This document shows, piece after piece, positions 35,871 through 45,502 of a stretch of DNA of 64,000 bases (the stretch's first letter is position 1; the number at the start of each line of letters is the position of its first letter). Origin of the DNA: AC-32 sp038237925 (GTDB taxonomy: Bacteria; Actinomycetota; Thermoleophilia; Gaiellales; Gaiellaceae); contig JBBRYF010000002.1 of the NCBI GenBank assembly GCA_038237925.1, forward strand, positions 1 through 64,000, read 5' to 3'. The notes beneath the pieces are model-generated. The model did not search any database and was not told the DNA's origin. It was given only the letters and a program-made list of their open reading frames with translations. The translations under genes and the position numbers were made by a program.

Positions 35871-37018
35871 CAGGCGAGCTTCGAGCGTGCGTAGGAGAGC
35901 ACGCCGAGCGCAGGTAGCGGGTCGTCGGCCGCGAGCACACCCCGCACCTTGCGCCGCCGCAGGTACGGCGAGAGGAAGGCGCGCGGCGAAAGGTCGCGCT
36001 CGCGCGCCATCTGCAGCGAGACCGAGAGATCCTTCGCGAGAAACGCCCACCAGAGCTCCTGCTGCAGGTCGACCGGCTCGGGCTCCGGCTTCCCGCTGAG
36101 GTCGTCGTACGCGATCCGAGCCATGTCGAAGTAGCGGCTCATGGCGACGCCGGCCCACATCGGCACGCGCGTGTTCACCTCGAGCAGCTTGAACTCGTCG
36201 TCGCGCTTGTCGTAGGCGAACTCGATGTGGCCGAAGCCCTGGTAGCCGGAGCTCTCGAGCAGGCGCAGGCCGAGCTCGCGCACGCGGGGCTCCGGGGTCG
36301 TGCGGAAGACCGCGCTCGTGCCGAAGTGGACCGGGCCCTGGCGCACCTTGACCCCGGTCGCCGTCGCGAGCGGCCGGCCGCTGCGGCCGAGGTACGCGAA
36401 GAGCGACCAGATCTGCTCCTCGGCGTCCGGCACGAGCTCCTGGACGATCGTGTCGAAGCCGCGCTCGCGGGTGCGCGTCCACGCGGCGACGAGCTCGTCG
36501 AGCGTCTGCGCGACCATCACCTTCTCGCCGAACGAGCCCGCGAAGTGCTGGCCCTCGACCGGCTTGAGCAGGAACGGCGGGCGCAGGTCGAGTCCCCGCA
36601 GCGTCTCGAGCGAGTCGGCCTCGACGGTGCGCGGCGCCGCGAGCCCGGCGCGCTCGGCCTCCAGCGGCAGCGTCACCTTGTGGCGCAGGCGCCGCGTGAC
36701 CTCCGGGTCGGTCGGCATCGGCAGTTCGTAGAGCTCGTTGACGTCGTCCCAGTGGCGCAGGACGAGCTCGACATGGTCGTCGCGCTCCGGTAGCAGCACC
36801 GGCTTGACGTCGCCCTGTGCGGCGTGGCGGAGCGCTTTGAGCACCGCCGCGTCGCCGTCGGCGCGGCCCACGTCGACGAGGTAGCGCGAGCGGGTGCCGA
36901 ACTCGTGCGGGTGCATCGTGATGCCGGTCACGGGAACGCCGGCGCGGCCGAGGCTGCGCGCGAACGAGAGCCCGGCCCAGAGCAGGCCGAGCACTACGAC
37001 CGGCCGCTCAGGCGGCAA
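35870..37018 (-). CDS. ATP-grasp family ligase 1
   Basis: 382 residues from a TTG at 37018 that overlaps the upstream glycosyltransferase stop by 11 nt. N-terminal pre-ATP-grasp domain (PVVVLGLLWAGLSFARSLGR), central lysine in PPFLLKPVEGQHF, then QELVPDAEEQIWSLFAYLGR and a metal site LLEVNTRVPMWAG. It belongs to the CarB/PurK-like group often annotated as carboxylate-amine ligases. It is similar to the protein at 42572-43657. Substrates cannot be read. It may join an amino acid or similar group to a sugar precursor. Confidence 0.82.
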   Translation of the reverse strand: MPPERPVVVLGLLWAGLSFARSLGRAGVPVTGITMHPHEFGTRSRYLVDVGRADGDAAVLKALRHAAQGDVKPVLLPERDDHVELVLRHWDDVNELYELPMPTDPEVTRRLRHKVTLPLEAERAGLAAPRTVEADSLETLRGLDLRPPFLLKPVEGQHFAGSFGEKVMVAQTLDELVAAWTRTRERGFDTIVQELVPDAEEQIWSLFAYLGRSGRPLATATGVKVRQGPVHFGTSAVFRTTPEPRVRELGLRLLESSGYQGFGHIEFAYDKRDDEFKLLEVNTRVPMWAGVAMSRYFDMARIAYDDLSGKPEPEPVDLQQELWWAFLAKDLSVSLQMARERDLSPRAFLSPYLRRRKVRGVLAADDPLPALGVLSYARSKLA

Positions 37019-38018
37019 GTGCTTCCTCGTACGCCGCGATCGTCGCGGCGGTCACGGCGGGCCACGCGAAGTGCTCGCGCACGCGTTCCCGGCCCGCCTC
37101 GCCGAGGCGGCGCCGCAGCTCCGGGTCGCCGAGCAGCCGCTCGAGAGCGCCGCGCAGAGCGGCTACGTCGCGCGGTGGGACGAGCAGGCCGGTCTCGCCG
37201 TCGACCACAAGGTCGAGCAGGCCGCCGACCGCGCTCGCGACCACCGGCCGGGCATGCGCCATCGCCTCGGCGCACGCGACGCCGAAGCCCTCGCGGTGCG
37301 ACGGGACCGCGACCACCGCGGCTCGCTTGTAGAGCGGCGAGAGCTCGTGATGCGGGACGAAGCCGAGTGCCCCCGGGATGCGGTCCCGCAGCGGGCCGTC
37401 GCCTGCCACCGTCAACGTCACTCCCTCGGCCGCCTGCACGAGCTCGAGGATGCCCTTCTCCGGCGACAGCCGCCCGACGAACAGCACCTCCGGCGGCTCG
37501 GCCGACTCGCCGACCCGCTCCGGCAGCTCGACGCCGCTCGGGATCACACGCACCTCGCGGGCTCCGAGCTCGCGGGCCGCGTCGGCGAGCGCGTTCGAGG
37601 CGCAGATCACCAGGCTCGCGCGTTGCAGCACCTGCCGCGCGAGCGGCCGCGCCCGCCGTGCGAGCTCGACATCGGTCCCCCAGAGCTGGACGACGAACGG
37701 CCTCCCGCACGTGAGCGCGACCGCGCCTGCCGGGAGCCAGTGCGCGTGGACGAGGTCAGCGTCGTGCGCCGCGCGCCGAGCCGCCTGGGCGAACGACCCG
37801 AGCATCGCCGGCACGAGCAGCCCTCGCCACGGCTGACGCTTCAAGTTCCCCATCACGCCCGACCCGTACGCGATCCCGAAGTGCCGGAACGAGGCGGGCG
37901 AGACAACGTCGACCTCGACCCCGCGGCCGCGCAGCTGCTCGACCGCGTCGGCGACGAAGTTCCCCGCAGGGTCGCCCTCGTACCGCGGGTACGAGGTCGT
38001 CAGGACGGCGACCTTCAT
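37008..38018 (-). CDS. Family-4 glycosyltransferase
   Basis: 336 residues from the ATG at 38018 (ATGA overlap with the ligase-like gene). N-terminal VAVLTTSYPRYEGDPAGNFV with the glycine-rich acceptor loop; DLVHAHWLPAGAVAL; donor half VLFVGRLSPEKGILELVQAA; and VPSHREGFGVACAEAMAHAR holding the E-x7-E motif of retaining GT4 enzymes. All expected motifs are present, so it should be active. It probably adds one sugar of the repeat unit. Confidence 0.92.
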   Translation of the reverse strand: MKVAVLTTSYPRYEGDPAGNFVADAVEQLRGRGVEVDVVSPASFRHFGIAYGSGVMGNLKRQPWRGLLVPAMLGSFAQAARRAAHDADLVHAHWLPAGAVALTCGRPFVVQLWGTDVELARRARPLARQVLQRASLVICASNALADAARELGAREVRVIPSGVELPERVGESAEPPEVLFVGRLSPEKGILELVQAAEGVTLTVAGDGPLRDRIPGALGFVPHHELSPLYKRAAVVAVPSHREGFGVACAEAMAHARPVVASAVGGLLDLVVDGETGLLVPPRDVAALRGALERLLGDPELRRRLGEAGRERVREHFAWPAVTAATIAAYEEALAA

Positions 38019-39331
38019 CGCTTCGAGAAGACCGCAGGCGTCGCCAGCACGAGCATCACGAAGACGTAGAAGTAGAGGAACGGCATCGTCAGGTAGAAGG
38101 CGTTCGACGCCATCGTCCCGACGAGCGCGGCCGTCATCCCCCACGCGAGCGGCCGCAGCCGCGCCGCCAGCGGATCGCCCGCCGCCGCAAGCGCCCGGCC
38201 GAGCTGCCGGGCCACGCCGAGCCGCCTGAACAGCCACCAGAGAAAGACCGCGAACAGCGCCGTCCCGACGAGGCCGCCCTCGACGATCAGCATCACGTAG
38301 TAGGAGTGCGGGCCCCAGTTCGTCTTGCCGGTGACGAACTCGTAGTAGACGGCGAAATTGTTGAAGCCGAGGCCGAAGAGCGGATGCTGGTGCAGCACCT
38401 GCGGGATGAAGTCGTACACGCCGAGATGCGTCCTCGCCTTCCCGCTGGTCTGCAGCCGCGCGCGGATCACGACGCTGAAGAAGTGCCTGCGACGGTCGAG
38501 CTCGAACGCCACGGGCAACGAGAGAATTACGAGTGGGAGCGCGACCGCTCGCGAGAAGAGCAGGTGCCTGTAGGGGACGAGCAGCACCAGACCGCCGACC
38601 AGGAGCCCGAGCATCCCGCTGCGCGAGAGCGTTGCGAGCTCGATGAGCAACAGGACAGCGACGAGGACCCCCAGTGGCGTGCGGAGGCGGTGTCCCCGCT
38701 CGAGCCTCAGATAGAGGGGCAGAACGATCAGGATCGGCAGCAGCAGCTCGATCCCCAGGTGGTTCGGGTCGCCGGTGAGCGCGTTCGGCCGGTAGACGCT
38801 CGAGCCGTTGACCGCCCCGTAGACGTTGATCTGGCTCGCTCCGTGCGTGAGCGGCTTCAGCACGAGCGAGTCGAGGTTGTGGCCAGCCTGGGCCGAGAGC
38901 AGCTGCAGGATCCCGTAGGCGCCGTTGACGGCGATCCCGCCGAGGAACCAGCCGAGCGTGCGCCAGTAGAACGCGAGCGGCTTGCGCGCGAGGTAGACCA
39001 CACCGACCACGAGGAACGCGAAGTGGAGGAGCCACTTGGCGAGGCCCTTGACGAACTGATCGAGCGCCTGACTCGTCTCGAGGTTGAAGAAGCCGATCAG
39101 GTAGACGAGCAGGAAGGCGGCGAGGAACGCGAGCAGCACCGCCGCCGTGCGCGGCGCGGGACGCGCGCGGCGACCGCTGTCCAGCGCATAGGCGAGCAGG
39201 AAGCCGCCCGCCGCGAGGTCGGCGAGGAACACCGACCCGGCCACGTTCCACTGCACCTTCGCGAACGTGCAGCAGAAGGCGGCCGCGAACAAGAAGAACG
39301 GGACGAGCCTGCTCTCGCGGTGACCGGTCAT
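38015..39331 (-). CDS. O-antigen ligase/Wzy-like polymerase 1
   Basis: 438 residues, about 11-12 membrane helices. A large periplasmic loop and the segment VLHQHPLFGLGFNNFAVYYE, with the HPLFGLG motif typical of the WaaL/Wzy (PF04932) superfamily, followed by GPHSYYVMLIVEGGLVGTAL. In a bacterium with a Wzz protein in the same operon this is most likely the Wzy-type polymerase or a ligase attaching glycan to a wall acceptor. Both starts and stops overlap neighbours by 4 nt. Confidence 0.85.
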   Translation of the reverse strand: MTGHRESRLVPFFLFAAAFCCTFAKVQWNVAGSVFLADLAAGGFLLAYALDSGRRARPAPRTAAVLLAFLAAFLLVYLIGFFNLETSQALDQFVKGLAKWLLHFAFLVVGVVYLARKPLAFYWRTLGWFLGGIAVNGAYGILQLLSAQAGHNLDSLVLKPLTHGASQINVYGAVNGSSVYRPNALTGDPNHLGIELLLPILIVLPLYLRLERGHRLRTPLGVLVAVLLLIELATLSRSGMLGLLVGGLVLLVPYRHLLFSRAVALPLVILSLPVAFELDRRRHFFSVVIRARLQTSGKARTHLGVYDFIPQVLHQHPLFGLGFNNFAVYYEFVTGKTNWGPHSYYVMLIVEGGLVGTALFAVFLWWLFRRLGVARQLGRALAAAGDPLAARLRPLAWGMTAALVGTMASNAFYLTMPFLYFYVFVMLVLATPAVFSKR

Positions 39332-40578
39332 TCGAGGCTCCAGAGCAGCTCCGCGAGCTCCTCGACGCGCGTCTGCCGTGAGAGCTTCTTCCGCTCGTCG
39401 TCGCTCAGATAGCCGTCGCCAAGCTGCCCCGCGCGCCAGCGCGCGTGCAGTCCGCGCAGGGCCTCGCGGATGCCGTCCTCGTCGTCCGGCCCGACGACGA
39501 CGCCCGCGCCGGTTTCGCGCACGAGCTTCGCGGCGGCGCCGTCCGTCGGCACGGCCGCGAGGATCGGTCGCTCCGCGGCGAGGTACTCGAAGATCTTCCC
39601 GCTGGGCACGACCTTGCCGCGACCCGCCGCGTCCGGCAGCAGCAGCAGGTTCGCCTCGGAGTCGCGCTGTAGCTCGAGCGCGCGGCGGTGCGGGAGGTAG
39701 TCGAGCAGCTCGAGCCGGTCGCCGAGGCCGAGCTCCTGCACCCACTCGCGGTCGACCGAGCGGAAATCGCCGACGAAGCGCGCGACCACGTCGTCCAGGC
39801 CCGACGAGGCGAGCGCCGAGAGGAACGCGCGCGGGTTGCGCTTCCCGAAGAAGCTGCCGGTGTGCGTAATCCGGAAGCGCTCCCCGGGCCGGTACTCGAG
39901 GCCGGCGAAGTCGTCGAAGTCGCTGCCGTTCGGGATCACGCGCACCTGGCCGGCCGGGTCGAACGCGCGCACCTCGTCGGCGATCGACTCCGACACGGCG
40001 ACGACGGCATCGGCCCGCCGCGCAACCAGCCGGACGACCTGCTCGAGCGCCTTCTCCTTCGCCTGGACGGCCCTGCGCTCGAAGCGTCGGTCGGCGTTCT
40101 GCACCAGCGAGTCGCGCTGGTCGGCGACCCACGGGATGCCGGTCAGCCGCTTGACGGCTGCGCCGATCAGGTTCATCGAGAGCGGCGGGCTCGTCGTGAT
40201 CACCACGTCGATACCTTCGCTGCGGACGAGGCGGACCGCGGCCGGAATCGCCGTCGGCGCCCAGGTGACGCTCGCGTCGGGCAGCAGCAGGCGGCGGCCC
40301 GCGAGCCGCGTCTGCGCAAGCACGAGGTCGAGCCCGGTCAGGCCGCGCAGCTCCTCGGAGGGCAGGCGCGCCTTCGGCCCGAGATAGCGGGCGCGGTGGA
40401 CGAACGCCTGGGTCGGCGGCCGCAGGTCGTCGTCCCGATGCAGCCACTTCGGGTCGTCCGGTGCAAGGACGTGCGTCTCGATCCCAAGCGCGGGCAAGTG
40501 CGTCGCCAGCTTCAGCGGCCGCTGGACGCCGCCCCCGCCGGCGGGCGGGTAATACATGGTCACGAGCAGGACTTTCAC
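39328..40578 (-). CDS. Family-4 glycosyltransferase with long N-terminal domain
   Basis: 416 residues. N-terminus KVLLVTMYYPPAGGGGVQRP is typical of GT4 enzymes such as WbuB-like transferases. It continues with VVITTSPPLSMNLIGAAV and WVADQRDSLVQNADRRF. In the donor half, ITHTGSFFGKRNPRAFLSAL and VPSGKIFEYLAAERPILAAV carry the K-x-E nucleotide-sugar motif. It is probably a cytoplasmic enzyme of the repeat-unit pathway. Overlaps its neighbours by 4 nt on both sides. Confidence 0.9.
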   Translation of the reverse strand: MKVLLVTMYYPPAGGGGVQRPLKLATHLPALGIETHVLAPDDPKWLHRDDDLRPPTQAFVHRARYLGPKARLPSEELRGLTGLDLVLAQTRLAGRRLLLPDASVTWAPTAIPAAVRLVRSEGIDVVITTSPPLSMNLIGAAVKRLTGIPWVADQRDSLVQNADRRFERRAVQAKEKALEQVVRLVARRADAVVAVSESIADEVRAFDPAGQVRVIPNGSDFDDFAGLEYRPGERFRITHTGSFFGKRNPRAFLSALASSGLDDVVARFVGDFRSVDREWVQELGLGDRLELLDYLPHRRALELQRDSEANLLLLPDAAGRGKVVPSGKIFEYLAAERPILAAVPTDGAAAKLVRETGAGVVVGPDDEDGIREALRGLHARWRAGQLGDGYLSDDERKKLSRQTRVEELAELLWSLE

Positions 40579-42575
40579 GGGATCCGGTACAGAACGTATC
40601 GCGAGCCCGCGTAGACGCGCGGCAGCTTGAAGTCGGCAGCGAGGACCCGCGTGCGGTCGACGAGCAGCCAGTGCGCGCCGTAGCGGCGCACCAGCGAGAG
40701 CGGGCCGCCGTCGCGGAAGAAGCGTTCCGCGTCCTGGAACCGGGTGGTCGGGCGGTTCGCCTTCGTGTCGGCGACGTGCGAGGTCGGCGCCGCATTCACG
40801 TACACCGGCGCAAAGGCGGCGAGCTCGTAGGCCGTCAGCGGGTCAGAGAAGACGACCTCGCCGATGGGGACGTGCTTGCGGACGGCGGTCACGAGCTTCT
40901 GCGGAAGCCCGAGCCGCGCCGCGGGCGCACGCGTCCAGTGCGAGTAGCCGTGCACGGCGACCGGGGCGAGGAAGAGCGCGACGGCGACCGCCGCGAGCAG
41001 CGGCAGGGCCTCGACCTCCGGAATCCGGCGGCCAGCGAGCGCGGCAGCGACCGCCGCCGCCGCGGTGGCGGCGAAGGCGGCCCACGTCAGGGCGCGAGGA
41101 CCGCCGTCGACGAATCGGTAGGGCGCGCCGAAGTCTCCGGGCAAGACGAGCTGAAGCGCGATCCCGGCCGCGAGCGCGACCGGCAGGAGCGCCAGGCGCA
41201 GGAATCCCGCAAGCACGAGCGCGCCGCCCACGAGCACGAACGGCCGCGGCGAGAAGGCGATGATCCGGCGCGCCTGCGAGATCGAGATTGCGTCGGCGAA
41301 GTGCGGGAACACGAACGGCAGCAGCGCGATCGCGAAGGTGGCGAGCATCGTCCCGAGCACGAACGCGCCCCACAGCCGACGGTGGGCGAAGACCGCGAGC
41401 GGCGCCAGCCCGAGCGCCGCCACGGCGATCGCCCCCGCTCTCCCGAAGAGCTCCGGGCCGAGGCGGTAGCTGTGCAGGCCGAAGACATCGAGCTCCTGGC
41501 CGTAGCCGGCGAACGCCCGCCGCAGCTCGGCGTGCCCCGGGCTGTGCGACGCCGTCTGGCGGACGACCGGCAGCAGCCAGAGGACGACGAGCCCTGCCGG
41601 CACGGCGATGGCGGCCAGCGCCGCCCCGAGGCGGGCCACGTCGTGCCGCACGTCGAGCACCGCGCGCACGAGGAAGAAGCCGACGAGCCCGACCCCGACG
41701 AGCACCGAGTAGCTCGGGTGAACGAGCGTCATCACCGTCGACGCGCCTGCCACCGATGCGAGCAGCGCGGGCGAAGGCTCGCGCACGAACGCGAAGACGA
41801 GCGCGAGCAGCGCAGGAAGCAAGAGCACGCGCGATGCGGTCGCAGGAAGCGCGAGCGAGCTGTAGGTGCCGCCGTGGCCGGGCGCGAGGCCGAGCAGGGC
41901 GAACTCCGCGAGGGCCGCCGCGACTCCGCACCAGCGCGAGCGGAAGAGTGTCGAGCCGGCCTCGTAGACGAGGACGAAGGAAAGCGGCAGGAGCACCGTC
42001 GGCGCATGGAGGAACGCTGCGGGCGCGCCGACGCCGGCGAGCCGGGTCACCAGCGCCATGGCCGCGTGCCAGAGCGGGAACGCGTAGCCGGGGTGCAAGC
42101 CGCCGTCGCGGAACTCGTCGACCGAGCGCAGCGAGAGGGAGTCGAGGGCCAGCAGCTTCTGCACGCGGGCGAGGTGGAAGAAGGCGTCGCCGTCGTAGTG
42201 CGACACCCACCAGAGCGAGATCCCGGCCACGATCCCGAGAGCGACCACGGCGGCCGCCCACGGCGAGAACTCCACCGAGCGGCGAGCCGCGAACGGCACG
42301 GCGGCGATCGCGACCGTCGCGAGCAGCGCGAGCGCCAGCCACAGCGACCCGTGCACGGCGAACATGACCGTGGTCGCGCCGAAGAGGGCGGTGAGGCTCC
42401 ACGCCACCACGCCTGCGAATCCGCGCACCCCGAGCGCCCGCGAGACGAGCGCGCCCGGCAGCAACAGGCACGCGGTCGCCGCGCCGAGCCGCAGCCCCAG
42501 GCCGACGCCCTCGGCGGGCAGCAGCCGAGTGAGCGCCAGCAGCACCGGCGCGAGCAGCCAGGCGACGAGGCTCAT
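40575..42575 (-). CDS. Large polytopic membrane protein, putative GT-C glycosyltransferase
   Basis: 666 residues from the ATG at 42575 (ATGA overlap with the ATP-grasp gene). More than a dozen helices. The first long loop contains SHYDGDAFFHLARVQKLLAL, with Asp/His residues placed like GT-C active sites, and HPGYAFPLWHAAMALVTRLA. The C-terminal 120 residues form a soluble domain (YSHWTRAPAARLGLPQKLVT). Related in layout to DUF6541-like proteins. Could add a sugar from a polyprenyl-phosphate donor such as that made by the family-2 enzyme at 27506. Confidence 0.65.
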   Translation of the reverse strand: MSLVAWLLAPVLLALTRLLPAEGVGLGLRLGAATACLLLPGALVSRALGVRGFAGVVAWSLTALFGATTVMFAVHGSLWLALALLATVAIAAVPFAARRSVEFSPWAAAVVALGIVAGISLWWVSHYDGDAFFHLARVQKLLALDSLSLRSVDEFRDGGLHPGYAFPLWHAAMALVTRLAGVGAPAAFLHAPTVLLPLSFVLVYEAGSTLFRSRWCGVAAALAEFALLGLAPGHGGTYSSLALPATASRVLLLPALLALVFAFVREPSPALLASVAGASTVMTLVHPSYSVLVGVGLVGFFLVRAVLDVRHDVARLGAALAAIAVPAGLVVLWLLPVVRQTASHSPGHAELRRAFAGYGQELDVFGLHSYRLGPELFGRAGAIAVAALGLAPLAVFAHRRLWGAFVLGTMLATFAIALLPFVFPHFADAISISQARRIIAFSPRPFVLVGGALVLAGFLRLALLPVALAAGIALQLVLPGDFGAPYRFVDGGPRALTWAAFAATAAAAVAAALAGRRIPEVEALPLLAAVAVALFLAPVAVHGYSHWTRAPAARLGLPQKLVTAVRKHVPIGEVVFSDPLTAYELAAFAPVYVNAAPTSHVADTKANRPTTRFQDAERFFRDGGPLSLVRRYGAHWLLVDRTRVLAADFKLPRVYAGSRYVLYRIP

Positions 42576-43657
42576 CTGCGCAGCAGCCGCGCGACCTGGA
42601 CGAGCGCCGGCTTGAGGTCGTCTCGCGCGAAGACGGCGTCGACGTACGGCGGCCGCTGCGGCGCGGCGGACTCGCCCGGGAGCAGCGTGATCGCCCAGCG
42701 GGAGCGGCACCCGTTCGCCGAGACCGGCTCGACGCGCTCGCCGGTGAGGTCGCGGTAGGCGATCAGCGGGAGGTCGACCCCGCACGCCGCGGCGAGCCCG
42801 TGCCACTGGAAGAGCCGCGGGTTGATCTCCATCAGCTTGTAGGCGCCGTCGCGCGGGTCGCGCTTGAACTCGACCTGCGAGAGCCCGTGGAAGTCGACCG
42901 CGCGCAGTAGCTTCAGCCCCTGGTCGACGACCTCCTCGACCCAGACCGCCTCGCCGACGCGGCAGGTGCCGACACCCGGCGGCGTCTGCCGCAGCTTGCG
43001 TCCGCTGAACAGGCCGAGCGCCTCACCGCTTTCGGCGAGGTAAGACCCGAGCGTGAAGAGCTCGTCGTCGCCGCCCGGGATCAGCTCCTGAACCATCGGC
43101 TCGTACGGCTCGGTGTCGGCGTAGGCGCGCTCGACCTCGGCCGCGGTCCCGCAGCGGAACGCCTGCTTGCGAAAGCGGCGCTTGAATCCCTCCGTCGAGG
43201 ACGGCTTCACGAGCACCGGCAGGCCGAGCTCCTCCGCGGCAGCGCGCGCTTCGTCGGCCGAGGTTGGGTACACGGTTCGCGGTGCCGGGATCCCGGCCGC
43301 CTCGGCCGCTGCCAGCTGCGAGCGCTTGCTCTGGATCTTCGAGAGCACCTCCCAGGCCGGGAACGGGTGGAGGAACTTTCCACCGAGCCGCGAGGCCCCG
43401 CGCGCGATCGCGTTCAGCGGCTCGTCGTGGGTCGCGAAGAGCGGCGCCAGCTCCACGTCGAGCCCGGCGAGGAAATCAACGAACGCCTCCTCATCCTGCG
43501 GATCCGGCGTCAGCACCGGCTCGGCGTAACGCGAGCGGAAGCCGAGCGCGCTCGGCCGGTGGTCGAGTGCGAGCACGTGGACGCCCGCGCGCCCGAGCGA
43601 GCGGATCGCCGCGAGGCCGTTCACCCAGCCGACGTCGACGACGACCGCCGTGCTCAC
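42572..43657 (-). CDS. ATP-grasp family ligase 2
   Basis: 361 residues from the GTG at 43657 (GTGA overlap). Pre-ATP-grasp domain VDVGWVNGLAAIRSLGRAG, RSQLAAAEAAGIPAPRTVYP, central lysine LPVLVKPSSTEGFKRRF, VQELIPGGDDELFTLGSYLA, and a metal site YKLMEINPRLFQWHGLAAA. This matches predicted ATP-grasp enzymes found in polysaccharide clusters. It is close in plan to the enzyme at 35870-37018. The carboxylate and amine partners are unknown; glycan or nucleotide-sugar modification is my guess. Confidence 0.85.
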   Translation of the reverse strand: MSTAVVVDVGWVNGLAAIRSLGRAGVHVLALDHRPSALGFRSRYAEPVLTPDPQDEEAFVDFLAGLDVELAPLFATHDEPLNAIARGASRLGGKFLHPFPAWEVLSKIQSKRSQLAAAEAAGIPAPRTVYPTSADEARAAAEELGLPVLVKPSSTEGFKRRFRKQAFRCGTAAEVERAYADTEPYEPMVQELIPGGDDELFTLGSYLAESGEALGLFSGRKLRQTPPGVGTCRVGEAVWVEEVVDQGLKLLRAVDFHGLSQVEFKRDPRDGAYKLMEINPRLFQWHGLAAACGVDLPLIAYRDLTGERVEPVSANGCRSRWAITLLPGESAAPQRPPYVDAVFARDDLKPALVQVARLLRR

Positions 43658-44547
43658 TTCGCCAGCAGCTCCTCGACCGACGAGCCCGCCAACCAGCGCG
43701 CGGTTTCCGCGTAGGTCCGGCCGCGATCCCCGCGAAAGGCGATCCCGCGCAGCCGCAGCGAGACCAGCAGCAGCCGACGCGCCCGCTCCGCCTCGCGCCG
43801 CCCGTGGTGCTTGGCGAGGAAGCGCACGTGCCCACGCACCTGCTCCCGGAACATCGGCCCCCAGTTCTGCTTCGTCGAGGCGCCGCCCACGTGCACGAAC
43901 TCCGCGTCCGGGGTGAAGAGCACCTTCCAGCCCGCCTGCCGAAAGCGGTAGGCCCAGTCGGTCTCTTCGCTGAACATGAAGAAATCCTCGTCGAAGAGGC
44001 CAACCGCGTCGGCGGCCTCTCGGCGTACGAGCCAGACCGAGCCCATCAGAAACTCGGCCTCGAGCGGCCGGTCGTACGCGAAGCCTGCCCCGTAGAACGC
44101 GTTCAGCGCGCGAGAGCGCGGCGCGAGCTTGCGCAGGAAGAGGTACTCGGTCGCGAGCCGCCACACCGTCGGAAAGCCGCGCACTGAGCGCTGCAGCGAG
44201 CCGTCCGGGTAGCGGAGCTTCGGGCCGACGACGCCGGCCTCGGGGTGCTCTTCTGCGAACGCGACGAGCCGCTCGACCGCGCCCTCGAGCGCCCAGGCGT
44301 CGGAGTTCAGGAGCAGGAACCAATCGCCGCTCGCGACCCGCATGCCGGTGTTCGAGCCGCCGCCGAGGCCCGTGTTCTCCTGCTCGATCAGCCGCGCCTC
44401 GGGGAACCGCTCCCGCACGAACTCGACGGTGCCGTCGGTCGAGCCGTTGTCGACGACGATCGCCTCGTGCCCGCGCACGCTCTCGAGCGCGCGCTCCACC
44501 CAGGGCAGCGCGTTGTAGGTGACGACGACGACGGAGACCCTACGCAT
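43654..44547 (-). CDS. Family-2 glycosyltransferase (rhamnosyltransferase-like)
   Basis: 297 residues. SVVVVTYNALPWVERALESV, IVVDNGSTDGT, QENTGLGGGSNTGMRVASGD, LLLNSDAWALEGAVERL (DxD-like) and FFMFSEETDWAYRFRQAGWK with the ETDW-RF acceptor motif. These are the hallmarks of WbbL-like rhamnosyltransferases of GT2, a cytoplasmic, membrane-associated group. The C-terminus is a short helical tail. Overlaps both neighbours by 4-8 nt. Confidence 0.9.
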   Translation of the reverse strand: MRRVSVVVVTYNALPWVERALESVRGHEAIVVDNGSTDGTVEFVRERFPEARLIEQENTGLGGGSNTGMRVASGDWFLLLNSDAWALEGAVERLVAFAEEHPEAGVVGPKLRYPDGSLQRSVRGFPTVWRLATEYLFLRKLAPRSRALNAFYGAGFAYDRPLEAEFLMGSVWLVRREAADAVGLFDEDFFMFSEETDWAYRFRQAGWKVLFTPDAEFVHVGGASTKQNWGPMFREQVRGHVRFLAKHHGRREAERARRLLLVSLRLRGIAFRGDRGRTYAETARWLAGSSVEELLAK

Positions 44548-45499
44548 TGCGGAAGCCGCGCAGGCTCTGCCAGCCGAGCAGCACCGCCCCGGGTACCGAC
44601 AGGCAGAGCGTCACGACGAAGAACAGGAAGCCGGTCGTGAAGGCCTTGTCCGCGTCGACGCCGAGGTTCCCGAGGAAGCTGACGAAGAAGGACTCGCGCA
44701 CCGCAATCCCGTTCACCGAGAACGGCACGAGCAGCACGAGGAAGAGCAGCGGGCCCATCACGTAGTACGGCCGCGGCGAGAGGTCGACCCCGACGGCGCG
44801 CCCGGCGAGCCAGATCGCAAGCACGCGCACCGCCTGCACGGCGAGCGTCAGCGTGAAGACGCCGCCGAGCAGGCGCGGATGACCGCGGTAGGCGTGGATC
44901 CCCTCGTAGGCCGCGCGGATCGGCCGCTCGACGCGGAGCAGGCGCAGCAGCGGCACGGACTTCGCGAGCAGCGGGCGGATGCCGCGCGAGAACAGTGCGA
45001 CCGCGAGCACGATCGTCGCGACCACGAACGCGCCCTCGATCCAGAGGTATGCGCCGACGTCGTAGCGGCCGATGGCAAGCGCAAAGCCGACGCCGGCGAG
45101 CGCGAGCGTGGCCGCACCGCCGAGGGCCCGCTCGAGCAGCACCGAGCCGGCGACCGGGCCGCCCTGTCCGGGATGGCGCTTCGACGTCTCGTAGATACGA
45201 ACCGCGTCGCCGCCGACGGCCGTCGGCAGCACCTGGCCCGCGGTGTAGGCGACGAAGTAGGCCCGCACGAGCCAGCTCAGCCGGTCGTGGAGCCCGCGGG
45301 CCGCGAGCAGCCACTGCCAGCGCCAGGCCATCGGCCACACCGAGCCGACCATGATCGCGACGGCGCCGAGGAAGTAGCCGACGTTCGCGTGCGACAGCAG
45401 GTGCCACGTGCGAGTGAGGTCGATCTTCCAGACGAGGTATGCCGTGCAGAGGCCGGTGACGGCGAGCGTCCCGGCGAGCCGGAGGAGACGGTTCCTCAA
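44540..45499 (-). CDS. Lysylphosphatidylglycerol synthase-type transmembrane protein (flippase-like)
   Basis: 319 residues, about eight helices. HANVGYFLGAVAIMVGSVWP, RAYFVAYTAGQVLPTAVGGD then VRIYE, SVLLERALGGAATLALAG, and PFSVNGIAVRESFFVSFLGN follow the UPF0104/LPG-synthase TM pattern (the GG(D/E) and ER motifs). Without the C-terminal aminoacyl-transferase domain of MprF it resembles the AglD/YbhN group, thought to move lipids or lipid-linked sugars. Likely the first gene of the main operon or second after 46264. Confidence 0.82.
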   Translation of the reverse strand: MRNRLLRLAGTLAVTGLCTAYLVWKIDLTRTWHLLSHANVGYFLGAVAIMVGSVWPMAWRWQWLLAARGLHDRLSWLVRAYFVAYTAGQVLPTAVGGDAVRIYETSKRHPGQGGPVAGSVLLERALGGAATLALAGVGFALAIGRYDVGAYLWIEGAFVVATIVLAVALFSRGIRPLLAKSVPLLRLLRVERPIRAAYEGIHAYRGHPRLLGGVFTLTLAVQAVRVLAIWLAGRAVGVDLSPRPYYVMGPLLFLVLLVPFSVNGIAVRESFFVSFLGNLGVDADKAFTTGFLFFVVTLCLSVPGAVLLGWQSLRGFRNA

Positions 45500-45502
45500 C
45501 TG